From positions 62,001-126,000 of the forward strand of contig NZ_PXWF02000202.1 in NCBI RefSeq assembly GCF_003011895.2: a DNA stretch of 64,000 bases, in the 5' to 3' direction. Positions 28,197 through 38,218 of this stretch are shown piece after piece. Below the pieces are notes generated by a model, which saw nothing but the letters and a program-made list of their open reading frames with translations, ran no database searches and was not told the origin of the DNA. The number at the start of each line of letters is the position of its first letter. Position 1 is the stretch's first letter. The translations under genes were made by a program, and so were the position numbers. Source of the DNA: Massilia glaciei (GTDB lineage: Bacteria; Pseudomonadota; Gammaproteobacteria; Burkholderiales; Burkholderiaceae_D).

Positions 28197-28700
28197 GATA
28201 CATTCCTTTCAAGACCCATTGGGAGGTGATCGGATGTTCTTTCCTAACGAAATACGCGTTACGCAACAGTGGCTCAGGCTCCCCTTTTTCTGCGGTGACG
28301 CCGATCTTTCACGTACCCATAGATACGTTACGAAACGACGCTGAACGCAACTCGTTCGGCTTGAGTTTCTGTTGGCGGTTGTGCGGATCTCTCGCGCTTG
28401 TGGCGCGGGTTAGAACAAACTGCCTACATATGAAAGCGCGTCATGCCGATGCCTGCGTTGTGTGCCGGTGGCGACCTGACCATAAAGCTTCGGGGTGGCA
28501 AAGCGTTCTCCACCTTACTGCGTCGCACCATTTTGGTCAAGGGCTATCGGGTCCCGCCGGGCCGTTTTAGGTCCCTGAACCCCAAATATCCTGCGGAAAG
28601 CGGCAATTTTTGCTAGGATGCGTCAGTTTTCCAAAATGCCATTGCGAGCTTAAAGAAACGAAACTTGATCGACCCAGGGCCTCAAACCATCCCCGACCGC
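28197..28700. promoter_or_regulatory. 500-base divergent regulatory gap between ilvI and the sigma factor gene
   Basis: No gene is supported here. On the minus strand it must contain the ilvI promoter and leader, about 400 bases. Such a long leader hints at attenuation or an RNA-level control, but no Ile/Val/Leu-rich leader peptide, classic terminator or known riboswitch was recognised. On the + strand, the part near 28600-28665 (TTTTTGCTAGGAT) is a plausible but unproven promoter for the sigma factor operon. Confidence 0.4.
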
Positions 28701-29270
28701 ATGGCGACAGACAAAGAACTATCCGATTTCCTCGAGCACGTTGAGCGCCGCGCTTTCAAGCAGGCCGTCTACGCCGTGCGAAAGGACGAGTCCGCCCTGG
28801 ACATCGTGCAGGACGCCATGATCAAGCTCGCCGAGAAATACGGCGACAAGCCGGCGGCGGAACTGCCGATGTTGTTCCAGCGCATCCTGCAAAATACGAT
28901 ACTCGATTACTTTCGACGCGAGAAGGTGCGCAACACCTGGGTCAGCCTTTTCTCGGCAATGGGCAAGCGCGTCGAAGGGAACGACGATTTTGATATACTC
29001 GAAGCCTATGAGGCGGAACATGGATCTGCGGCGGCAGAATCGAGCGCGGACCTCGCCGAGCGCATGCAGACCCTGACAATCATCGATGCCCAGGTACAAA
29101 AACTGCCCGCGCGTCAACGAGAAGCGTTCCTTATGCGTTACCTACACGATATGGACGTGGCCGAAACAGCCGAAGCGATGGGATGTTCCGAAGGCAGTGT
29201 CAAAACGCACTGCTCGCGCGCAACGCATACGCTCGCCGATTCGCTGAAAGCCTTGGGAATTACATTATGA
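28701..29270 (+). CDS. Sigma-70 family RNA polymerase sigma factor (ECF-like)
   Basis: The predicted protein has 189 residues from the ATG at 28701. A TTG at 28665 with AAAGAAA upstream is an alternative that adds 12 residues. Region 2 (RAFKQAVYAVRKDESALDIVQ, then ILDYFRREKVRNTW) and region 4 (LPARQREAFLMRYLHDM, then VAETAEAMGCSEGSVKTHCSRA) are both present. This directs RNA polymerase to a subset of promoters. There is no anti-sigma factor of the usual kind beside it; the downstream genes (DUF3619, DUF3106, RDD) form one run with it. In betaproteobacteria this four-gene order is common and may be housekeeping. Confidence 0.9.
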   Translation: MATDKELSDFLEHVERRAFKQAVYAVRKDESALDIVQDAMIKLAEKYGDKPAAELPMLFQRILQNTILDYFRREKVRNTWVSLFSAMGKRVEGNDDFDILEAYEAEHGSAAAESSADLAERMQTLTIIDAQVQKLPARQREAFLMRYLHDMDVAETAEAMGCSEGSVKTHCSRATHTLADSLKALGITL

Positions 29271-29671
29271 ATACCGACGACATCAATTTCGCGTACAAGG
29301 TGCGCCACGCGCTCAACGAGAAACTCGACGATCTGCCCGCATCGACAACCGATCGGCTCGCTTCGGCCCGCAAACTGGCCCTATCGCGCAAAAAGGCACA
29401 GACGCCTGCGCGCCTGGCCCGGCTCTCGCTGGCCGCCAAGCTCCTAAGCAACTATTCGTTACCTTCGCTGGGCGGACGCATCGGCGTCGCCGTTCCCCTG
29501 CTCGCCCTCGTGGTCGGCCTGGCCGGCGTGTTCGAGGTCGAGGAGCAACGCCGCGGCCTCGAACTGGCCGAACTCGAAGCCGGCGTGTTGTCCGACGAAC
29601 TCCCGCTGACCGCCTACCTCGACGACGGATTTAACGCCTACCTCGCCGAGGGCGCCGAGCGCGCCCAATAA
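29267..29671 (+). CDS. DUF3619 family membrane protein
   Basis: The predicted protein has 134 residues, starting at the ATG that overlaps the sigma factor stop (ATGA). The N-terminal cytoplasmic part is helical and basic (NFAYKVRHALNEKLDDLP). One membrane helix follows at about 65-85 (RIGVAVPLLALVVGLAGVF), then a short periplasmic tail ending LDDGFNAYLAEG. This matches DUF3619, a family found next to this sigma factor in betaproteobacteria. The topology, with a soluble N-terminus and one membrane span, would suit an anti-sigma-like regulator, but that is inference. Confidence 0.75.
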   Translation: MNTDDINFAYKVRHALNEKLDDLPASTTDRLASARKLALSRKKAQTPARLARLSLAAKLLSNYSLPSLGGRIGVAVPLLALVVGLAGVFEVEEQRRGLELAELEAGVLSDELPLTAYLDDGFNAYLAEGAERAQ

Positions 29672-29673
29672 GG

Positions 29674-30414
29674 ATGGCCGGCATCGACATCCGTTCCCGC
29701 CTGCAGGCCTGCCTGGCCGCGCTTTCAGCGCTTTCAGTGTTGTCGCTGGCGGCGCCGCCCGCCACCGCGCAACAAGTTGGCGATCGCGCCGTCGCGGCCC
29801 AGGCGCCCCTGCTGGTGCCGGCCGCCCCCGCCAAGACTTGGAGCGAGTTGACTCCAGCGCAACGTGTTGCATTGAAGCCGCTCGCGGGCCAGTGGGACAG
29901 GATGGAGGGCGCGCGCCGCGACAAATGGCTCGGCATCGCCAACCGTTTTGCGACCATGACGCCGGCGGAGCAACGCCGCATGCACGCGCGCATGCGTGAA
30001 TGGAGCAGGCTGTCTCCCGAAGAGCGCCGTGTTGTGCGCCAGAATTACACGCGCTCGAAGCAGATCGCCCCGAACAGCAAGTCGGCCAAGTGGGAACAGT
30101 ACCAGCAGCTGTCCGCCGAGCAAAAGAGAAAACTCGCCGCCAACGCTGCGGCTGCCAAGCACAAACTCGCCAAGCCGGCCGCCATAGAGCCGCCCAGGCC
30201 CGAGCCGCCCAAGCCCAAGGCCGCGGCGCAGGCCGCGACAGCGGTGCCGCCGGCGCCGGCGCGCTTGCCCGAGGCCGCCTGCCCGGCCGGCACGATAAAG
30301 AATCCGGCAGCGCCGCTGCCGGCCTGTGTGCCGGCGCCAGTCGCCCCGACGCCGACGCTTACCACCACCCTCCCTCCGGCTACGCCGGCTGCTCCCGCAC
30401 CACATGCAAAATAG
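29674..30414 (+). CDS. Exported DUF3106 family protein
   Basis: The predicted protein has 246 residues with a signal peptide ending near PPATAQQ. The centre has two or three repeats of the DUF3106 type: TWSELTPAQRVALKPLAGQW, then RDKWLGIANRFATMTPAEQ, then REWSRLSPEERRVVRQNY. The last 80 residues are Pro/Ala/Lys-rich and low in complexity. It is periplasmic or envelope-associated by prediction. Its function is unknown. It begins two bases after the DUF3619 stop, so it belongs to the same operon. Confidence 0.75.
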   Translation: MAGIDIRSRLQACLAALSALSVLSLAAPPATAQQVGDRAVAAQAPLLVPAAPAKTWSELTPAQRVALKPLAGQWDRMEGARRDKWLGIANRFATMTPAEQRRMHARMREWSRLSPEERRVVRQNYTRSKQIAPNSKSAKWEQYQQLSAEQKRKLAANAAAAKHKLAKPAAIEPPRPEPPKPKAAAQAATAVPPAPARLPEAACPAGTIKNPAAPLPACVPAPVAPTPTLTTTLPPATPAAPAPHAK

Positions 30415-30958
30415 TTCTTCGCCTGCGACAACAAGCCTGCCAACACCGACCCTGAAACGCCGCCTGATCGCCATGGTGTACGAGGCCTTCCTTTTGACCG
30501 CGGTGGAGTTCTTCGGCGTCCTGCTTTATCTGCTGATCGCGCGATTCGTGTTTGGCGCGCAGGATACGAAGGCGGACGCCTTCCAGCATGGCTTGTCGAT
30601 GTGGATATTCCTGATCGCGGCCGCCTACTTCATCCATTGCTGGGTCGACAGCGGACACACGCTGGCCATGAAGACCTGGCGCATCAAACTGGTCAAGCCG
30701 GGGTTTGCGAGGATGCCCCCGCGCGTGGCCCTGGGCAGGTTTTTGCTCGCCTGCGGCTGGTTTCTGCCGGCGGCAATACTCATCTATGCTTTGAAACCAA
30801 CAGGCAAGGCCGAAGTGTTCGGCTTGTTTGCGATCAATCTGGCCGCGTGGGCCATGACGGCCTTCCTCGACAAGGACCGCCAGTTCCTGCATGACAAATT
30901 GATGGGGACGCGGCTGATTCAGATGGCCGCGCCGGCCAAGCAGAAGGCGAAAGCGTAG
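30404..30958 (+). CDS. RDD family membrane protein
   Basis: The predicted protein has 184 residues from the ATG at 30404, which overlaps the end of the DUF3106 gene by 11 bases. It has an RDD-type domain: LKRRLIAMVYEAFLL opening helix, FFGVLLYLLIARFVF, a second helix with IAAAYFIHCWVDSGHTLAMK, and the KTWRIKLVKP strand typical of the family. A later pair of helices (GRFLLACGWFLPAAILIY, FAINLAAWAMTAFLD) ends near FLHDKLMGTRLI. RDD proteins are integral membrane proteins of mostly unknown transport function. It is the last gene of the sigma factor operon. Confidence 0.85.
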   Translation: MQNSSSPATTSLPTPTLKRRLIAMVYEAFLLTAVEFFGVLLYLLIARFVFGAQDTKADAFQHGLSMWIFLIAAAYFIHCWVDSGHTLAMKTWRIKLVKPGFARMPPRVALGRFLLACGWFLPAAILIYALKPTGKAEVFGLFAINLAAWAMTAFLDKDRQFLHDKLMGTRLIQMAAPAKQKAKA

Positions 30959-31001
30959 AACGCCATTTCCGGCTGGCCCCGGCGTCAGCCCGGGCAAGCG
31001 T

Positions 31002-32231
31002 CTACGGCTTCTTATTCGCGGCGCCATCTGCGCGTCGATCGGAGGTGCTGTATTCAACTTCCCAGTTTTTTCCGCCATCGGCCGAATGGATGATCGAGAA
31101 AACCCTATCGACGCCGAAATTCAAAGCGACAAGACCGCCCGATTTCAGGGGCGACATCAATCTGCCGGAACGCCCCTCATTCGTCCACGTCTTTCCCTCG
31201 TCCTTGCTGACATGGGCCTCGGATAGACTGCCGCCGCTGACATGCATGGTGCCGTCCCATGAGTGCATGATGGGCACGGTGCCGTCCGCTCCGCGCATGA
31301 TGGGAAACGGGGTGGATTTGAACGGCAGCGCCGCCGGCACCCAGCTTTGCGCATCGTCTTTCGAGAAGTACACCGTGGCGAGCGCTTTTGAAAAACCGCC
31401 TCTAGGCGCAGTGAGCGCGCCCAAGGTGCCGTTCGGGCTGTGGATGATCACTGCGATGCGCTCGTTCTTCGGCGTCGCCCTTTCCGTCCACTCGCCGGTG
31501 GCAAAGTCCATGATATGGATAGGACCATTTGAGACGGTGTAGCCAAAGCCATTGTTGGTGCGCCACATCCAGATCGAACTGAAAGCGTTCCAGAGATCGC
31601 CTTTTTGCGTTTCCTTCCGCACGAAACGCCATTGGCCCGCTTCCAGCGTCCGGGAGTGCAGTAGGCTAAGCTCGTCCCCCTTCTCATGCAAAACAAACCA
31701 GCCCGCCTCGGCATTTCCCTCGATCCGCAGTAGATTGCCCATTGGCAGGTCTCCGCCATCGACGGGAAGCAGTTTGTCGATCCCGGGCGGCTTGCGCAAA
31801 ATGGTGCCCAATTCCCCCACTGCCAGAAACTCCGCGTTCGGAAGCGAAACGGGGGTGACGCAAAGCAACGATTCGATGCCCTGCCCCCGCACCGCCCTCC
31901 ATATCCCTTTGCTCGATCTGATGAGGACCGTGCCGAGGCGGCTCGCCGCAATCATCGTTCCGTCCGCCAGTTCGGTCAGACAGTCCGCTCCCAACGGGCG
32001 CGCAAGCGCATTTTCTTCGACAACATACCGGCCCTCTTCGGCGCCGTTCCAACCCGCCTCCACATCGCCCGAAAACAACTGCCGGTGCTGTGGGGAAAAC
32101 TTCTCAATCAAGCTCAGGTTCGACTTCGCCTGCCGGCTGCGGCCGACAATGTCCTTCTTGTTCATGCGCGTAACGACCAGGCGCCCAAGGTCCACACCCT
32201 TGTTCGGATGAACGACGAATCTCCCGATCAA
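31002..32231 (-). pseudogene. BNR (Asp-box) repeat protein, 3' part of a gene split by an in-frame stop
   Basis: The open frame codes for about 409 residues from a TTG at 32231. It contains at least three Asp-box/BNR motifs of the S-x-D-x-G-x-x-W type (SKDDAQSW, SKDEGKTW, SADGGKNW), so a sialidase-like beta-propeller is likely. The frame is the same as that of the lipoprotein fragment at 32268-32552. The only thing between them is a single TAG at 32268-32270. Removing it gives one reading frame of 517 codons that starts with a lipoprotein signal. No ATG or good ribosome site was found for this half alone. The gene is probably inactivated by a nonsense mutation, unless the TAG is read through. 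Confidence 0.7.
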
Positions 32232-32267
32232 ATCGGAATTGTCGCCCAGGCACAGTAACTTATGGGC

Positions 32268-32552
32268 CTAAAGGGTGGTGTCGCGCGTCAATCCTGGAGC
32301 GATCTGGCGTAGTACGAAATGCTCGACCCGCTGCCTAAATTCGGGGTCAATCCGGGTCACGGTGATCTCGTCGAAACCCATGATCTGGCTGAGGTTGGGC
32401 GTGACACTCACGACCACGGGGCTCTCGCGAGATCCACTACGCAGTTCCAGCGGATCGGTCGCGTCGTTGGTCGTGGCGCAAGCAGTAAGCATTGCAAGCG
32501 TACTTGCGCATAGCAGCATCCGGGCAATGCCTTGCCTTATCATCATTTTCAT
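32268..32552 (-). pseudogene. Lipoprotein N-terminal part of the BNR-repeat gene, ending at an in-frame TAG
   Basis: The fragment is 94 residues and begins with a lipoprotein signal (RMLLCASTLAMLTACATT, Cys in the lipobox), so the product would sit on a membrane facing outward. It ends at TAG after RQIAPGLTRDTTL. The frame is open again right after the stop and joins the BNR-repeat segment below. The phrase G-L-x-R-D-T-x-L followed by a beta strand is what is expected at the junction to the propeller. An AAATGA-rich region upstream carries the start. Confidence 0.7.
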
Positions 32553-32657
32553 TTATTTAATAATTTTTCGAAAATGAAATAATATACGATGACGCCCTAC
32601 TTCAGATGTGCCCGAACTAAAAACCACTAAATTGCCACCTGCAGACCGAGAACGAAT

Positions 32658-32687
32658 AAAAAACGCCACGTAAAAAAGTGGCGTTTT
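32658..32687 (-). terminator. Rho-independent terminator of the RsuA-like gene
   Basis: A 9-10 bp stem (AAACGCCAC and GTGGCGTTT) has a loop of GTAAAAAA and A/T runs on both sides, starting 16 bases after the stop of the minus-strand gene at 32703. It can work in both directions. Confidence 0.88.
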
Positions 32688-32702
32688 CAATTCTGTCCCG
32701 AA

Positions 32703-33437
32703 TTAGAAGCGTTCGTATTCGTGCAGGTAGCGCCACTGCCCGACCGGCAAACCGGCCATCGAGATGCGTCCCACGCGGATGCGCTTTATGCTCACCACGC
32801 TAAGCCCGACCATGCGGCACATATGCGTGATCTGGCCCGGCTTGACGCCCTTGAGCGCGAAACGCAGGCGCGTCTCGTTCTGCCAGCTCACCTTCATCGG
32901 CGCGATCTCCTTGCCGTTGAAGGTCAGGCCATGGTTGAGCGCGGCAAGGCCGCCCTCGCGGATCGCGCCGCCGACTTCGACGATGTACTCCTGCTCGACA
33001 CGCTGGCCTTCGTCGACCAGTTTGCGCGCCACGCGGAAGTCCTGCGTGTAGATCACCAGGCCGCTGGCCTTGGTCTCGAGTGGCGACGTCAAGGTCAGGT
33101 TACTAAGGTGCCGCTTTAAAAAGCGTTGCTTGCCATGGTCGGCCAGCAGCAAGGTCTCTTGCGTGAGGCACTCGAGCGCGGGCGCGGCATCGGTGTCGAC
33201 GCCGGCGCTAAAACCGGCCGGTTTGTGCAGCAAGATCGTCACCGGCACCAGTTCGATCAGCGTGGCGTCCGGATGGATCACCACGTCCTGCTCGTCGGCC
33301 ACGCGGGCGCCCGCCTCCTCGACCACCACGCCGTCGACGCTGATCCAGCCGCCGGCGATGTATTTGTCGGCTTCGGCGCGCGAGCACGGAATCATCTCGG
33401 CCACGCGTTTGGCGAGGCGAATGGTGTTGTCGGTCAT
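32703..33437 (-). CDS. RsuA/RluF-type pseudouridine synthase-like RNA-binding protein
   Basis: The predicted protein has 244 residues, starting at the ATG whose bases overlap the threonine aldolase stop (ATGA). The N-terminal S4 RNA-binding domain (RLAKRVAEMIPCSRAEADKY, then GWISVDGVVV) and the synthase domain (ILLHKPAG, GQITHMCRMVGLSVVSIKR, then RISMAGLPVGQWRYL) are clear. At the place where RsuA relatives have the catalytic Asp (G-R-L-D-x2-S-x-G-L), this protein reads PLETKASGL with Glu121. It may therefore be a binding-only member or use an altered active site. Homologues with the same change are known to me only from memory. It ends at a strong terminator. Confidence 0.8.
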   Translation of the reverse strand: MTDNTIRLAKRVAEMIPCSRAEADKYIAGGWISVDGVVVEEAGARVADEQDVVIHPDATLIELVPVTILLHKPAGFSAGVDTDAAPALECLTQETLLLADHGKQRFLKRHLSNLTLTSPLETKASGLVIYTQDFRVARKLVDEGQRVEQEYIVEVGGAIREGGLAALNHGLTFNGKEIAPMKVSWQNETRLRFALKGVKPGQITHMCRMVGLSVVSIKRIRVGRISMAGLPVGQWRYLHEYERF

Positions 33438-34474
33438 GTAGCTGCTTGCCAGTCTTTGAAAAAAGCCGTGAACACGGCGACGACGTGTTCGACGTCGGCC
33501 GCCGTGACGCCAAGGTGGGTGACCAAACGCGTGTGCTTGCCGACCGTCGCCTTGATGTCCGCCTGCGTGAGCGCGGCGCGCAAGGCGTCGACGGCCGCTT
33601 CCGGCACGTCGACATAGAAGATGTTGGTTTGCGGCGTGGCGACCTTGATCTGGGCGATCTGCGCGAGGCCCTGCGCGAGCGCGGCGGCGTTGGCGTGGTC
33701 GTCGGCGAGCCGTTCGACATTGTGTTCGAGCGCGTGCTGGCCCGCAGCCGCCAGCAGGCCGGCCTGGCGCATGCCACCCCCGAGCATCTTGCGCCAGCGC
33801 TTGCCCTGCTCGATGAACGCGCGCGGACCGCACAGCAACGAGCCGACCGGCGCGCCGAGGCCTTTGGACAGGCACACCGAGACCGTGTCGAAACCGGCGG
33901 TGGCCGCGCGCAGGCTGATGCCCTGCTTGACCGCCGCGTTGCAGATGCGGGCGCCGTCGAGGTGGGTGGCCAGGCCGCGCGCATGCGCGAGCGAGGTGGC
34001 CGCGGCCATGTATTCGGCGCCGAGCACGCGCCCGCCGATCGTGTTTTCCAGCGCCAGCAAGCGCGAACGCGCGAAGTGCATGTCGTCGGGCTTGATGTAG
34101 GCGGCGATGTCGGCCAGCGCGATGCTGCCGTCGGGCTGGTTGGCTATCGGTTGCGGCTGGATGCTGCCCAGCACCGCGGCGCCGCCGCCTTCGTATTTGT
34201 AGGTGTGGGCCTCCTGCCCGACCAGGTATTCGTCGCCGCGCGCGCAATGGACCAGCAGCGCGATCAGGTTGGTCTGGGTGCCCGAAGGCGCGAACAGGGC
34301 CGCCTCGTAGCCGAACAGCTCGGCCGCGTAGTCCTGCAGCCGGTTCACGCTCGGGTCGTCGCCGTAGACGTCGTCGCCCACGCCGGCGCCGTGCATCGCC
34401 GCGCGCATCGCGGGGCCGGGCAGCGTCACGGTGTCGCTGCGCAGGTCAATCCAGGGTTTGGTCGTCTGGTTCAT
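33434..34474 (-). CDS. ltaE: Low-specificity L-threonine aldolase
   Basis: This 346-residue PLP enzyme splits threonine or allo-threonine into glycine and acetaldehyde. IDLRSDTVTLPGPAMRAAM and GDDVYGDDPSVNRLQ are family hallmarks, as is the FAPSGTQTNLIALL cofactor region. The PLP-binding Lys is in VSVCLSKGLGAPVGSLL, and THLDGARICNAA carries the Asp that contacts the ring nitrogen. It is followed by the RsuA-like gene with ATGA overlap. The reason for this pairing is unknown. Confidence 0.94.
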   Translation of the reverse strand: MNQTTKPWIDLRSDTVTLPGPAMRAAMHGAGVGDDVYGDDPSVNRLQDYAAELFGYEAALFAPSGTQTNLIALLVHCARGDEYLVGQEAHTYKYEGGGAAVLGSIQPQPIANQPDGSIALADIAAYIKPDDMHFARSRLLALENTIGGRVLGAEYMAAATSLAHARGLATHLDGARICNAAVKQGISLRAATAGFDTVSVCLSKGLGAPVGSLLCGPRAFIEQGKRWRKMLGGGMRQAGLLAAAGQHALEHNVERLADDHANAAALAQGLAQIAQIKVATPQTNIFYVDVPEAAVDALRAALTQADIKATVGKHTRLVTHLGVTAADVEHVVAVFTAFFKDWQAAT

Positions 34475-34494
34475 AGGTATCGATTCGGTTGCGG

Positions 34495-35400
34495 TCAGTG
34501 CGGGGCCATGGCGTCGGCCTCGGCCAGTTTGCCGGTATAGAAGCGCTGCCCCATTTCTTCGAGGCCCAGCGTGACCAGCACCTCTTGCAGGCGCTCGCTC
34601 GGACGCTTGCGCGGCAGGTTTTTATAGGACGCGATGATCAGTTCGTTCTTCATCGAGTGCTCCCAGCCCACCAGCTCGGTCACGTTGACCTGGTAGCCGT
34701 GCGCCTCGAGCTGCAGGCAGCGCAGCACGTTGGTGATCTGGCTGCCGAATTCGCGCGTGTGCAGCGGGTGGCGCCAGATCTCGGTCAACGCGCTCTTGCC
34801 GAGGTCCTTGCCCTTGTTCTTCTTGAGCACGGAGGCGACTTCGGCCTGGCAGCACGGCACCAGCACCATGAAGCGCGCGCGCTTTTTGAGGGCGAAGTCG
34901 ATCGCGTCGTCGGTCGCCGTGTTGCAGGCGTGGAGCGCGGTGACGATGTCGATCCGCTTTGGCAGCTGGGTCGATTCGGTCGATTCGGCGACCGACAGGT
35001 TCAGGAACGACATGCCGGGGAAGTCGAGCTTTTTGGCCAGCTCGGTCGACTTTTGGACCAGCTCTTCGCGCGTCTCGATGCCGTAGATGCGCGAGCCGTC
35101 GCCACGTCCCTTGAAGAACAGGTCGTACAAAATGAAGCCGAGGTAGGACTTGCCGGCGCCATGGTCGACCAGCGAGATGTCGGCGTGGTCCTGCTGGATT
35201 TCGCGCAGCAGCGGTTCGATGAACTGGTACAGGTGGTAGACCTGTTTGAGCTTGCGCCGGCTGTCCTGGTTGAGTTTGCCGTCGCGCGTGAGGATGTGCA
35301 GTTCCTGCAGCAGCGCGACCGACTGGCCGGGCCGAATTTCGGGAGCCAGCGCCGGCGCCTCGGGCGCGGCGCCCTTCTTGCCCTGGTCAGCGCGCTTCAT
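34495..35400 (-). CDS. SAM-dependent methyltransferase (Methyltransf_32 / METTL25-like)
   Basis: The predicted protein has 301 residues. The start at 35400 was chosen because the frame before it is only a shadow of iscX. The SAM-binding motif ISLVDHGAGKSYLGFIL is followed by IYGIETREELVQKS. DIVTALHACNTATDDAIDFAL and MVLVPCCQAEV match the Methyltransf_32 family, which also includes eukaryotic METTL25/RRNAD1 proteins. The substrate is unknown. It overlaps the iscX stop by 14 bases and continues the isc transcript, which suggests co-expression with Fe-S genes without proving a shared role. Confidence 0.8.
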   Translation of the reverse strand: MKRADQGKKGAAPEAPALAPEIRPGQSVALLQELHILTRDGKLNQDSRRKLKQVYHLYQFIEPLLREIQQDHADISLVDHGAGKSYLGFILYDLFFKGRGDGSRIYGIETREELVQKSTELAKKLDFPGMSFLNLSVAESTESTQLPKRIDIVTALHACNTATDDAIDFALKKRARFMVLVPCCQAEVASVLKKNKGKDLGKSALTEIWRHPLHTREFGSQITNVLRCLQLEAHGYQVNVTELVGWEHSMKNELIIASYKNLPRKRPSERLQEVLVTLGLEEMGQRFYTGKLAEADAMAPH

Positions 35401-35581
35401 CGATCCACGCCGCCTGGATCGCTTCGAGCACCTTTTCGCCGCCGCGGGTGCGGTCGTCGTCGAAGCCGTCGAGTTCGACGACCCAGTTGTGCAGGTCGAC
35501 GAAGCGCACGGTGGCCGGATCGACCTCGGGCAGCTTGTCGTACAGGGCCTCGGCGATCGCCGAAATATCACTCCATTTCAT
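35387..35581 (-). CDS. iscX: Fe-S cluster assembly protein IscX
   Basis: This 64-residue acidic protein is full length. It binds IscS and iron and tunes cluster assembly. MKWSDISAIAEALYD, then VRFVDLHNWVVELDGFDDD and GGEKVLEAIQAAWIDE match the family closely. It starts 11 bases after fdx and overlaps the methyltransferase start. Confidence 0.95.
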   Translation of the reverse strand: MKWSDISAIAEALYDKLPEVDPATVRFVDLHNWVVELDGFDDDRTRGGEKVLEAIQAAWIDEAR

Positions 35582-35592
35582 GGCGGCTCCGA

Positions 35593-35931
35593 TCAATGGT
35601 TTTCGCTGGCGTGGTTGATCGTGTACTTGGGCAGCTCGATGACCAGGTCGGCCTGGCCCAGCTTGGCCTGGCACGACAGGCGCGACACGGCCTCGAGGCC
35701 CCAGGCCTTGTCGAGCTGGTCTTCCTCGTCCTCGTCGGCCTCGCTGAGCGAATCGAAGCCCTCGCGCACCAGCACGTGGCAGGTGGTGCAGGCGCACGAT
35801 TTTTCGCAGGCGTGCTCGATGTTGATGTCGTTGGCCAGCATCACGTCGCACAGCGACTGTCCGGCGGGCGCTTCGATCACCGCGCCTTCGGGGCACAGTA
35901 CTGGGTGGGGCAGGAATACGATTTGCGGCAC
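35593..35931 (-). CDS. fdx: ISC-type [2Fe-2S] ferredoxin
   Basis: The predicted protein has 112 residues using a GTG start at 35931, chosen because GAGGAA lies eight bases before it and MPQIVFLPHPVLCPEG is the normal family N-terminus. The four cluster ligands are in NIEHACEKSCACTTCHVLV and SRLSCQAKL. It supplies electrons for cluster building on IscU. It follows hscA by 43 bases in the usual hscA-fdx-iscX order. Confidence 0.96.
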   Translation of the reverse strand: MPQIVFLPHPVLCPEGAVIEAPAGQSLCDVMLANDINIEHACEKSCACTTCHVLVREGFDSLSEADEDEEDQLDKAWGLEAVSRLSCQAKLGQADLVIELPKYTINHASENH

Positions 35932-35974
35932 TTTGATTTCCTCTGGATTTGTTCGGGGCTGCTTTCGGGGCTGC

Positions 35975-37876
<1,902 letters not shown>

Positions 37877-37911
37877 ATTAGCTTTGCCGATTTTCTTTTA
37901 TTTTGTTAGCA

Positions 37912-38177
37912 CGTCTTCCCCGCGCAGGCGGGGATCCATACTGAGGTCGCGCTTACGCGAACACCAATGCAATCACAACATGTCGTCCCCAGGCTCGGCG
38001 CCCCCTTTACCGGGGATCCATACTGAGCGAGCGTCAACGCGAAGTCGCCAACTACATAGCTGGCGTCGATGAATTTTCTGCTGATACTTGGCTGAAGATT
38101 CATCGTTTAAGTGGTCGCCACCTCAGCATGGGGGGAATCCAGGTAATGCCTGGATTCCCGCTTTCGCGGGAATGACG
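37912..38177. repeat. Cluster of REP-like repeats between hscB and hscA
   Basis: The gap 37877-38218 has no gene but holds three related elements. One is at 37912-37945 (CGCAGGCGGGGATCCATACT). One at 37982-38027 has the GGCTCGGCGCCCCCTTTACC core and ends ATCCATACTGAG, the same family as the pair at 24.7-24.85 kb. One at 38122-38177 is inverted, beginning CTCAGCATGG and containing the palindrome ATTCCCGCTTTCGCGGGAAT. Hairpins here on the isc mRNA could protect or cut the upstream part. Confidence 0.75.
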
Positions 38178-38218
38178 TGGGTAGGTTTTGCGGCGTTACA
38201 ACACTGCTTAACGTGCCA

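Noticed and set aside
28197..28664. A leader peptide for ilv attenuation
   Set aside because: No short frame rich in Ile, Val or Leu with a ribosome site and a following terminator could be found on the minus strand.
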